A DNA stretch of 8,773 nucleotides from positions 1-8,773 of the forward strand of contig CAMOMM010000024.1 of assembly GCA_946619805.1 (NCBI GenBank), given 5' to 3'. The stretch is from an uncultured Bacillota bacterium. GTDB lineage: Bacteria > Bacillota_I > Bacilli_A > Erysipelotrichales > Erysipelotrichaceae. The notes beneath the pieces are model-generated. The model did not search any database. It was not told the DNA's origin and saw only the letters and a program-made list of their open reading frames with translations. Made by a program: the position numbers and the translations under genes. Positions 1 to 6,191 of the stretch are shown in pieces; positions within the stretch are counted from its first letter, which is position 1; each line of letters begins with the position of its first letter.

Positions 1-2
1 AA

Positions 3-65
3 ATAGGTGACAGAAACGAGATCAAATTAATTGCCAGGAAAGGACAGGTAGAGAAGAATGATTAA
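3..65 (+). CDS. glgC: 3' end of upstream gene, probably glgC (partial)
   Basis: An open frame enters from the left edge and ends at the TAA at 63-65, giving a short charged C-terminus (about 20 codons, ending ...GQVEKND). The other two forward frames stop within the first 10 bases, so this is the only frame that can carry an upstream gene into the start of glgD. It overlaps the glgD ATG by 8 bases, which suggests translational coupling. In Firmicutes the gene before glgD is normally glgC, the catalytic subunit of ADP-glucose pyrophosphorylase, and that position is the only basis for the name. The visible tail is too short to identify by itself. Confidence 0.5.
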   Translation: MGDRNEIKLIARKGQVEKND

Positions 66-1173
66 TGCATTAGGTATAGTTAATTTCCCTAATAACGCTG
101 TCAAGATCAAAGGAATGTCCGAATACAGAACCATCGCCGCAATGTCCTTCTTAGGAAGATACCGCATCATTGACTTTGTGTTATCCAACATGGTCAATTC
201 CGGCATTACCAACATTGAGGTCATGGTCAGAGAAAAACCAAGATCACTGGTTGAACATCTGGGCAGCGGTACACAGTACAACATCAACCCTAAACACGGC
301 GGTATCCAGATGCTTTATCCTGACCACCAGGCAGTCAGTGATGCATACTATCACGACATGTTCCTGATGAACGAAAACCTGGAAGTCTTCAGAGGATCAA
401 AGCGCAAATACGTCGTCATCGCTCAGAGCTACATGATCTGTTCAATCAACTTTGCGGATGTCATCAAGGCTCATGAGGAAAGCGGTGCTGATATTACCTG
501 TGTCTATGGCGAAACCAAGAAGGGCAAGACCAGCTTCATCGGCTGCAAGATGCCTAAGCTCGACAGGTACGGACGCATTCATGAAATCAATAACAATGTC
601 GGCTATGACAACAAGGCCAACATTCTGACTGAGACTTATGTCATGAAGAGAGAACTGTTCCTGGATCTGATTGAAAAATCATACGAGATCAGCCCGCTGT
701 TCAACTTCATTGATATCATCAAGCATCATCTGGGCACTCTGAATGTCAGAGGATACAAGTATGAAGGTTATCTGTCATGTGTGAATACGCTGGAAGAATA
801 CTACAGGATCAACATGGAATTCCTGAACCCTGAAACATTCGCCCAGCTGTTCAAGGAAAACTGGCCGATCTACACCAAGACCAACGATTCACCTCCGGCT
901 TTCTATTCAAGCACCGGACATGCCAAGAACTGTCTGATCGCCAATGGCTGTATCATTGAAGGCGATCTGCAGAACTGCATCCTGGGCAGAGGTGTTCATG
1001 TTGAAAAGGGCTGTGTCATCAAGAATGCACTGCTGCTGCCAAACACCTATGTCGGACCTTATTCACACATTGAATATACGATTCTGGACAAGCACGCCCG
1101 TGTGGAAAACCAGAAGGAAATCATCGGTGCCAAGGATAAGATCATCTACATCAAGAGAAGAGACAGAGTATAG
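58..1173 (+). CDS. glgD: Glucose-1-phosphate adenylyltransferase, GlgD (regulatory) subunit
   Basis: The 371-residue protein belongs to the ADP-glucose pyrophosphorylase family, which makes ADP-glucose from ATP and glucose-1-phosphate for glycogen synthesis in the cytoplasm. The N-terminal nucleotidyltransferase fold is shown by the family block GRYRIIDF at residues 33-40 followed by LSNMVNSGI. The C-terminal part from about residue 288 has the short hexapeptide-like repeats of a left-handed beta-helix (CLIANGCIIEGDL, CVIKNALLLPNTYVG). The Gly-rich ATP loop of GlgC is missing: residues 6-20 read GIVNFPNNAVKIKGM. The usual GDH catalytic motif is replaced near residues 121-126 by IAQSYM. Both losses are typical of GlgD, which in Firmicutes modulates GlgC and has little activity of its own. 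The ATG at 58 is preceded by AAAGGA at 39-44 and a purine-rich GAGAAG nearer the start. glgA follows after 2 bases. Confidence 0.93.
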   Translation: MINALGIVNFPNNAVKIKGMSEYRTIAAMSFLGRYRIIDFVLSNMVNSGITNIEVMVREKPRSLVEHLGSGTQYNINPKHGGIQMLYPDHQAVSDAYYHDMFLMNENLEVFRGSKRKYVVIAQSYMICSINFADVIKAHEESGADITCVYGETKKGKTSFIGCKMPKLDRYGRIHEINNNVGYDNKANILTETYVMKRELFLDLIEKSYEISPLFNFIDIIKHHLGTLNVRGYKYEGYLSCVNTLEEYYRINMEFLNPETFAQLFKENWPIYTKTNDSPPAFYSSTGHAKNCLIANGCIIEGDLQNCILGRGVHVEKGCVIKNALLLPNTYVGPYSHIEYTILDKHARVENQKEIIGAKDKIIYIKRRDRV

Positions 1174-1175
1174 CT

Positions 1176-2597
1176 ATGAAAAACATATTGTTCGTATCAG
1201 GCGAAGGATTGCCGTTTATAAAAAGCGGCGGTCTGGCTGATGTCATCGGTTCACTGCCGGAAGCCCTGACCAAACAAGGTCTGGGTGCTGCAGTAGTATT
1301 GCCGATGTATAAGAAGATCATCGAAAAGTATCCTGATCTGAAGGAAGAATGCACGATCCGCGTAAAGTCCGGTATTATTGACAAGCAGAGTGTTGTTTAC
1401 AGCGGAAAAGTGGAGAATGTTGACTTCTATTTCATCCGTCAGGACGATTACTTCTACCGTGACGGGCTGTATGGCTACGCTGATGACGGAGAAAGATTTG
1501 CCTTCTTCTGCCATGCCGTACTGGACATGCTGCCGTACATCAAATTCAAGCCTGATGTAATTCATACCAATGACTGGCACACGGGCATGGTTCCTATTCT
1601 CTGCAAGCAGGAATACACCGATGCCAGCTATAAGAAGTACAAACATGTCTATACCATTCACAATCTGCTGTTCCAGGGTAACTTCCCTAAGGAAACAATG
1701 AGATGCTTCAATCTGCCTGACCATTATTACAATAACGGCGACATCAAGTTTGACAACGGCATTTCCTTCATGAAGGCCGGCATCATCTATGCGGATAAGG
1801 TTACAACCGTATCCCAGACATATGCCAGGGAGATCCTGACCAGCGAATACGGTGAAAGAATGGAAAAGGTTCTGGCTGAAAAGGGCAATAACCTGGTCGG
1901 TATCGTCAACGGTATTGACGTAGTCAACTGGAACCCGGCTACAGACCCGGCTCTGTATAAGAACTACACAACCACTGACATCAGAAACAAGAAAGCCTGC
2001 AAGCGTTCCCTGCAGTATCAGCTTGGTTTAAGAGTAGCTGATGATGTACTGCTGATAGGCATCGTAACCAGACTGACCTGGCAGAAGGGCATGCATCTGA
2101 TACTTGATAAGCTTAGCAACATCATGAATCAGGATGTTCAGCTGGTTATCCTGGGTTCAGGAGACAACTACATTGAAAACGAACTGAAGAAGATCGAATC
2201 AACATATCCGCACCGTGCCGTATTCTATTGTGGCTATAATGAAGAACTGTCACACAGAATCTATGCCGGATGCGACCTGTTCTTAATGCCGTCATTATTT
2301 GAACCATGCGGTATTTCCCAGCTGATCTCCATGAGATACGGCACAATACCTCTGGTAAGAGAGACCGGCGGTCTGAAAGACACCGTCAAACCGTTCAACG
2401 AATATGACGGAACTGGTACTGGATTCTCATTCAGATACTTCAAGGGTGATGAAATGATGCACATTCTGGCTTATGCCATCAAGGTTTACTACTACAATAA
2501 ACCGGGCTGGCGCAGACTGATCAGACAGGCCATGACACTTGATGTAAGCTGGGACAACTCAGCACGCGAGTATAAGAATCTGTACGAAAGCATGTAA
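1176..2597 (+). CDS. glgA: Glycogen synthase (ADP-glucose:1,4-alpha-glucan 4-glucosyltransferase)
   Basis: The 473-residue protein is a GT5 glycogen synthase that transfers glucose from ADP-glucose to the non-reducing end of alpha-1,4-glucan. Its length matches the family (about 475-480). The N-terminal domain carries the ADP-glucose site KSGGLADV, with Lys16 in the KxGG motif, and NDWHTG near residues 132-137. The linker has VNGID at 245-249. The C-terminal GT-B domain carries RLTWQKG, with Arg299 and Lys304 matching the conserved Arg/Lys pair, then GSGD at 327-330 and FEPCGISQL, with Glu376 as the conserved catalytic-region glutamate. RETGGLKDTV follows. All key residues look intact. The ATG lies 2 bases after the glgD stop, and the purine-rich end of glgD (AGAGAAGAGACAGAG) probably supplies the ribosome binding site. 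It is the last gene of the operon, since a strong hairpin follows 14 bases after the stop. Confidence 0.97.
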   Translation: MKNILFVSGEGLPFIKSGGLADVIGSLPEALTKQGLGAAVVLPMYKKIIEKYPDLKEECTIRVKSGIIDKQSVVYSGKVENVDFYFIRQDDYFYRDGLYGYADDGERFAFFCHAVLDMLPYIKFKPDVIHTNDWHTGMVPILCKQEYTDASYKKYKHVYTIHNLLFQGNFPKETMRCFNLPDHYYNNGDIKFDNGISFMKAGIIYADKVTTVSQTYAREILTSEYGERMEKVLAEKGNNLVGIVNGIDVVNWNPATDPALYKNYTTTDIRNKKACKRSLQYQLGLRVADDVLLIGIVTRLTWQKGMHLILDKLSNIMNQDVQLVILGSGDNYIENELKKIESTYPHRAVFYCGYNEELSHRIYAGCDLFLMPSLFEPCGISQLISMRYGTIPLVRETGGLKDTVKPFNEYDGTGTGFSFRYFKGDEMMHILAYAIKVYYYNKPGWRRLIRQAMTLDVSWDNSAREYKNLYESM

Positions 2598-2611
2598 ATG
2601 CAGCAATAGTA

Positions 2612-2649
2612 AAAAAGGACTGATCCTCTCAAGAGGACCAGTCCTTTTT
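2612..2649. terminator. Bidirectional intrinsic terminator between glgA and the MATE gene
   Basis: An 11-bp outer stem pairs AAAAAGGACTG (2612-2622) with CAGTCCTTTTT (2639-2649). After one A/C mismatch the inner stem TCCTCT/AGAGGA (2624-2629 with 2632-2637) closes on a CA loop. The plus strand ends in a T-run for glgA. The A-run at the left end gives a T-run on the minus strand for the convergent MATE gene, which stops at 2655. Confidence 0.93.
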
Positions 2650-2654
2650 CGTGC

Positions 2655-3995
2655 TTACTGAATATATCTGCTTTTATTCTGCAGGATGAACATTATCGTA
2701 AAGCCAAAGGTCAGTGTTTCGGCAGCCGCAAAAGCAAACCAGACACCCTTAAGCCCAAACAACATCGGCAGAACAATTATGGTCAGATTGGAAAACAGGA
2801 AGTTTTCCAGTGCTGTCAGTATCGTTGATGTTCGGCTGTTGTTCAGTGCAACAAAGGTATCGATGGTCAGAACATTAAATCCGAAGAATATGAAAGCCAA
2901 AGGAGCAACCATCAGTCCGTAATCGGCCATGGCGCGCACGTTTTCCGTAGCATCGGATTTAAGGTAGATGCTCAGGATCAGATCCTTGGCCAGCAGGTAA
3001 GTCAGTATGATTATTACTGTCAGGCCGGCTGTAAGCTTGAGAACCTGAATGATGATGCGGCGGATCTTCTGCTTGTTCTGTTCACCGAAGGCATAGCTGA
3101 TCAGCGGACAGACGGCGCCTGATAAACCGAAGAGGCTGCTGGTGAACATGAACTGAATGTTGGAAACGATCGTATAGGCGGAAACGCCTTCTTCACCGCC
3201 GTATTTCAGCAATACCTGATTGCCGATGAAACCGTTGACGGCAATGGCCAGACAGGTGAAGAACTGCGGAAAGCCCAGCTTAAAGCATCTCTTCATTAAC
3301 GGAAGGACTTTGCCCTGCGGTCTGGTAAAGCCTACTTCACAGCTCTTACCGCTGTAGAAGATCAGCCCGAAAATGATCAGGGCAACATGGCCAACCAGGT
3401 TGGCATAGGCTGCACCAACCATTCCCATCTGCAGCCTGGCAATAAACAGCCAGTCAAAGAAGAAATTGCTGAAGGCTGTTATCAGCATTGTTATCATGGC
3501 GAACTGCGGTTTTCCTGCCGTAACATAGAAACGGCTGAAAAGACCTTCAACTATGATCAGCGGCAGATACCATCCGGCAACACTGAGAAACTGCTTTATA
3601 TACGGGAACAAAAGGTCAGTAGCTCCCAGGGCTCTGATGAAGAAGTTTTCTCCCAGTTTGAGTACAGCGGTTATGAATACTCCTGTAACAACGGCAGATA
3701 TCACCATGATGGTGAAACTGCGGTTGGCTTCTTCGTTTTTCCCGGCTCCCATTTTTGTTGCACAGTAGACATTTACCCCACAGAACAGTTCACTTAAGGC
3801 GTTAATGATCATGAAGATAGGGAAGACGATACTGAAGGCAGCCAGAGCGTTCCGGCCGACATAGCGCGATAAAAACAGACCGTCATCAAGCGTCTGCAGT
3901 AAGGATAAGGCAAACTGGGTAAGTACCGGTGATGATACAAACCTGATCAGCTGCCATGTGGTATATTCTCTGCCTATGGTTTTTGTTTCGCTCAT
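2655..3995 (-). CDS. MATE family multidrug/sodium antiporter-type transporter
   Basis: The 446-residue integral membrane protein has about 12 hydrophobic helices in two similar halves, the size and form of the MATE (multi antimicrobial extrusion) family, which exports cationic drugs or metabolites using a Na+ or H+ gradient. Near the N-terminus (residues 23-50) it has the MATE-like pattern SPVLTQFALSLLQTLDDGLF then LSRYVGRNALAAFSI, including an acidic pair at 37-38. The second half begins near the block GFPQFFTCLAIAVNGFIGNQ, and an intracellular loop rich in Lys/Arg (GEQNKQKIRRII) follows it. The start at 3995 has AAGGA at 4002-4006, 6 bases upstream. A good sigma-A-like promoter lies just upstream, so it is probably a single-gene unit. 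The substrate cannot be read from sequence, and a flippase-like role is a weaker alternative. Confidence 0.88.
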   Translation of the reverse strand: MSETKTIGREYTTWQLIRFVSSPVLTQFALSLLQTLDDGLFLSRYVGRNALAAFSIVFPIFMIINALSELFCGVNVYCATKMGAGKNEEANRSFTIMVISAVVTGVFITAVLKLGENFFIRALGATDLLFPYIKQFLSVAGWYLPLIIVEGLFSRFYVTAGKPQFAMITMLITAFSNFFFDWLFIARLQMGMVGAAYANLVGHVALIIFGLIFYSGKSCEVGFTRPQGKVLPLMKRCFKLGFPQFFTCLAIAVNGFIGNQVLLKYGGEEGVSAYTIVSNIQFMFTSSLFGLSGAVCPLISYAFGEQNKQKIRRIIIQVLKLTAGLTVIIILTYLLAKDLILSIYLKSDATENVRAMADYGLMVAPLAFIFFGFNVLTIDTFVALNNSRTSTILTALENFLFSNLTIIVLPMLFGLKGVWFAFAAAETLTFGFTIMFILQNKSRYIQ

Positions 3996-4029
3996 CGTTT
4001 TTCCTTTTCCTTTGGGTCACACAGATAGC

Positions 4030-4057
4030 ATTATACAGTATTAATATATATAGTCAA
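4030..4057 (-). promoter_or_regulatory. Sigma-A-like promoter of the MATE gene
   Basis: Read on the minus strand, -35 TTGACT (4052-4057) and -10 TATAAT (4030-4035) are separated by a 16-base AT-rich spacer. A start near 4023 would give a leader of about 27 bases before the ATG at 3995. It sits directly downstream of the rpmE terminator, so the MATE gene is insulated from the murA-rpmE unit. Confidence 0.85.
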
Positions 4058-4063
4058 CTTTCA

Positions 4064-4094
4064 GGCAAAAGAAAAACCATGGTTAACCATGGTT
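4064..4094 (-). terminator. Intrinsic terminator after rpmE, built from two tandem palindromes
   Basis: The 10-bp palindrome AACCATGGTT occurs twice back to back (4075-4084 and 4085-4094). On the minus strand AACCATGG and CCATGGTT form an 8-bp stem with a TTAA loop, followed by TTTTTCTTTT. It begins 10 bases after the rpmE stop and would end transcripts from rpmE and from any read-through out of murA. Confidence 0.8.
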
Positions 4095-4103
4095 GCTCTG
4101 TTA

Positions 4104-4319
4104 CTACTTATTATTGTTTGTGAGTCCGTATTTCTTATTGAATCTTTCAATACGGCCAGCTGCTGCCTGGAAACGCTGTCTGCCAGTATAGAATGGATGG
4201 CAGTTTGAGCAGGTGTCAACACGGATTTCCTTCTTGGTTGAATGAGTTGTGAACTCAGCTCCACATGAAGTGCATGTTACCTTTGTTTCGTACATTGCTG
4301 GATGAATACCCTTTTTCAT
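4104..4319 (-). CDS. rpmE: 50S ribosomal protein L31 (zinc-binding, C+ type)
   Basis: The 71-residue protein starts [14 protein letters not shown] and ends with the highly conserved L31 block HPFYTGRQ...[12 protein letters not shown]. It is a component of the large ribosomal subunit at the central protuberance and intersubunit bridge. Cys16, Cys19, Cys37 and Cys40 form two CxxC pairs, so this is the zinc-binding form and not the Cys-free paralog made under zinc limitation. The ATG at 4319 was chosen because AAGGAGAG (4327-4334) lies 7 bases upstream and because L31 proteins begin at this point. An in-frame TTG at 4355 would add 12 non-conserved residues and lies within the leader hairpin. The gene has its own promoter but may also be read from murA, since I see no terminator between the preceding gene and rpmE. 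Confidence 0.97.
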   Translation of the reverse strand: MKKGIHPAMYETKVTCTSCGAEFTTHSTKKEIRVDTCSNCHPFYTGRQRFQAAAGRIERFNKKYGLTNNNK

Positions 4320-4337
4320 AAAACATCTCTCCTTCCG

Positions 4338-4362
4338 CCTTGGATATCTGATCAATCCAAAG
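4338..4362 (-). promoter_or_regulatory. Hairpin in the rpmE leader (candidate L31 leader element)
   Basis: On the minus strand CTTTGGAT pairs with ATCCAAGG (8 bp, one G-U) around a 9-base loop, inside a leader of about 50 bases between the predicted start near 4369 and the ATG at 4319. The 3' arm ends 3 bases before the Shine-Dalgarno AAGGAGAG. Structured leaders upstream of rpmE are known in several bacterial groups, and binding by L31 to limit its own translation is the usual proposal. Whether this one matches the Firmicutes class cannot be decided by eye. Confidence 0.5.
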
Positions 4363-4375
4363 TAAGTGCTCCTAT

Positions 4376-4404
4376 ATTTTAACAGTTATATATAATGATT
4401 GCAA
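4376..4404 (-). promoter_or_regulatory. Sigma-A-like extended -10 promoter of rpmE
   Basis: On the minus strand -35 TTGCAA (4399-4404) and -10 TAAAAT (4376-4381) are 17 bases apart. The spacer ends in TGT, giving the extended -10 form TGTTAAAAT. It lies immediately after the stop codon of the 147-codon gene, so rpmE can be transcribed separately from murA. Confidence 0.85.
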
Positions 4405-4407
4405 GGT

Positions 4408-4851
4408 CTATTTTGTTAATGTTTCAAACCTTTTCTGCAGTTTTTCATCGCCTGGGGAAATGAGCTTTTCCGTGCATCTGCATAGTTCATCCAGGTCGCT
4501 GACAAACTGTCTGAGCCAGTTGTAACCGCAGGTAGGGGAGTCGTTTACCAGTTGCTGTGCCAGCAGTTTCCTTTCTTCTTCAGATGGCTGGTAAACCGCA
4601 AACTCTTTCAGGAAACGGTCAGCATAGTCTTCCTGATCTTCCTTGGCTTCCCTTATCATGGCCAGGATGCGGGACAGCGGTCTGTTTTCCCGGTAGGCTT
4701 TTTCTATCAGTTCCCTGCGCCACTGTTCGGTTATTTCACTGAAGATGTAGGCATCCTGAAACCGCGTATAGGCATCATGGTCTTGCTGCCACATTTCCAG
4801 CAGAATGCCGTCATGCTTCTCAAAAACCTTTCTGGCTTCGTCCAAGGTCAT
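4408..4851 (-). CDS. Conserved-looking hypothetical protein, 147 residues, coupled to murA
   Basis: I do not recognise this protein. It is soluble, acidic and highly charged, with no signal peptide or membrane segment. It looks almost wholly alpha-helical (for example residues 41-85, rich in Glu, Arg and Lys). It has three cysteines, Cys108, Cys124 and Cys126, the last two as CRC. Features that may help matching are the aromatic residues around 31-44 (RFQDAYIFSEITEQW) and CGYNWLRQFVSDLDELC near 108-124. Its ATG overlaps the murA TGA as ATGA, so it is very likely translated with murA. In Bacillus subtilis the gene between murAB and rpmE is rho. This protein is not Rho: it is far too short and has no Walker P-loop. 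A role linked to cell wall synthesis is only inferred from position. Confidence 0.8.
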   Translation of the reverse strand: MTLDEARKVFEKHDGILLEMWQQDHDAYTRFQDAYIFSEITEQWRRELIEKAYRENRPLSRILAMIREAKEDQEDYADRFLKEFAVYQPSEEERKLLAQQLVNDSPTCGYNWLRQFVSDLDELCRCTEKLISPGDEKLQKRFETLTK

Positions 4852-6113
4852 TCTTCTACCTTCTCGCGCCAGATCCTGGCTCCGATGTTCTTCAGCTTGA
4901 GGTCAAGATTTTCATAACCTCTGTCAATATGATAGATGTCATCAATGGTTGTGATGCCATCTGCCAGTAATCCCGCAACGACCAGACCGGCACCGCAGCG
5001 TAAGTCAGTAGCGGTAACTTCAGCACCCTTAAGCATCTGGCCGCCGATAATGGTGGCTTTAGGAGGGGTAACAATGATGTTGGCTCCCATTTTGTTGAGC
5101 TGACCGCCAAGCTTGAATCTCTCCGGATAAATGGTTTCGATGATGTGAGATTCTCCCTTTGCCTGAGTAAGCAGGCTCATGAAAGGTGACTGCAGGTCAG
5201 TGGCAAATCCCGGGTAAGGGGATGTTTTGATGTCGACAGGCTTAAGTTCAGGTGAACGGTAGATGTCCACATAGTCGATCTTGGAGTCAATGTAGACACC
5301 GGCTTCCTTAAGTTTGCTCATAAGGGATTCCACGTGATATGGAATGACATTTTCCAGTCTGACATGGTCAGCCATGGCGGCAGCAAGGATCATGAATGTC
5401 CCGGCTTCGATGCGGTCAGGAATGATTTCATGGAAGCATCCTGTCAGCTTGTCAACACCGTCAATGGTAACGGTACTGGTACCGGCACCTCTGATCCTGG
5501 CACCCATCTTGTTAAGCAGGGTGATGACGTCGATGATCTCAGGCTCTCTGGCGGCGTTCTCTATAATGGTACGGCCTTCAGCATAAGCAGCAGCCATGAT
5601 GATATTGATGGTGGCACCGACTGAGGCAAAGTCCAGGTTTATTCTGGCACCGACTAATCGGTCAGCTTTCATGTGAATGTATTCGCCATTATCTTCAATG
5701 ACCGCACCTAAGGCTTCAAAACCTTTCAGGTGCAGATTGATAGGTCTGGGACCCAGATTGCAGCCTCCAGGCATGCGAATCTTTACTTCCTTATATTTAC
5801 CCAGCAAGGCTCCCATGAAGTAGTAGGAGGCTCTTAAACGGCTCACAGCCTCAATATCGAGGATCTTGTTAGTCATGTGTGACGGGTCAATGTAGATCTC
5901 ATCTTCGTTATCTGAACGGACATCAACGTCGAGATATTCCAGCAGTTCCTTCAGGGAACCGACATCGGATATATTAGGTATTCCTACCAGTTTTACCGGT
6001 TCAGTAGCCAGAACGGAAGCGGGTATTAAAGCTACCGTGGCATTCTTGGCCCCGGATACGCGGATGGTACCGTTAAGACGGTGTCCGCCTTCTATTTTTA
6101 TTACTTCTTTCAT
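4848..6113 (-). CDS. murA: UDP-N-acetylglucosamine 1-carboxyvinyltransferase
   Basis: The 421-residue enzyme transfers enolpyruvate from PEP to UDP-GlcNAc, the first committed step of peptidoglycan precursor synthesis in the cytoplasm. The EPSP synthase-like fold is shown by SGAKNA (Lys23-Asn24), PGGCNLGPRPINLH with catalytic Cys118 and Arg123, AREPEIIDV, DRIEAGTF, and GFATDLQ with Asp306 as the probable catalytic base. Because Cys118 is present, the enzyme is of the fosfomycin-sensitive type. The ATG at 6113 was chosen over an in-frame TTG at 6146. MKEVIKIEGG is where family members begin, and AAGGAG at 6125-6130 lies upstream with a rather long 11-base spacing. The location near rpmE resembles the Bacillus murAB (murZ) locus, so it may be the second MurA paralog. 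That is inference from order alone. Confidence 0.96.
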   Translation of the reverse strand: MKEVIKIEGGHRLNGTIRVSGAKNATVALIPASVLATEPVKLVGIPNISDVGSLKELLEYLDVDVRSDNEDEIYIDPSHMTNKILDIEAVSRLRASYYFMGALLGKYKEVKIRMPGGCNLGPRPINLHLKGFEALGAVIEDNGEYIHMKADRLVGARINLDFASVGATINIIMAAAYAEGRTIIENAAREPEIIDVITLLNKMGARIRGAGTSTVTIDGVDKLTGCFHEIIPDRIEAGTFMILAAAMADHVRLENVIPYHVESLMSKLKEAGVYIDSKIDYVDIYRSPELKPVDIKTSPYPGFATDLQSPFMSLLTQAKGESHIIETIYPERFKLGGQLNKMGANIIVTPPKATIIGGQMLKGAEVTATDLRCGAGLVVAGLLADGITTIDDIYHIDRGYENLDLKLKNIGARIWREKVEE

Positions 6114-6151
6114 AAAAGGGTGTTCTCCTTGTAAAGTCTTCTTCAAGCATT

Positions 6152-6160
6152 AGTATAACA
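6152..6160 (-). promoter_or_regulatory. Extended -10 promoter of murA in the divergent region
   Basis: On the minus strand TGTTATACT is a full extended -10 element (TGnTATACT), placing a start about 30 bases before the murA ATG at 6113. The position for a -35 box holds only a poor match (ATCATT at 6175-6180), as is common for extended -10 promoters. The whole murA/MFS divergent gap is 78 bases (6114-6191). Confidence 0.6.
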
Positions 6161-6191
6161 CAACCGGGCGACATAATGATAGAATAGAGTC

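Noticed and set aside
1251..1724. A 157-codon minus-strand frame inside glgA
   Set aside because: It is antisense to conserved GlgA motifs and has no ribosome binding site or family resemblance.
3387..3797. A 136-codon plus-strand frame inside the MATE gene
   Set aside because: It is antisense to a well-supported membrane transporter gene and its translation has no recognisable family pattern.
4320..4355. A 12-codon N-terminal extension of rpmE from a TTG at 4355
   Set aside because: L31 proteins start at MKKGIHP, the ATG at 4319 has an ideal ribosome binding site, and the TTG lies inside the leader hairpin.
6114..6146. An 11-codon extension of murA from a TTG at 6146
   Set aside because: It contains the AAGGAG used for the ATG at 6113, lies close to the predicted transcription start, and has no counterpart in the MurA family.
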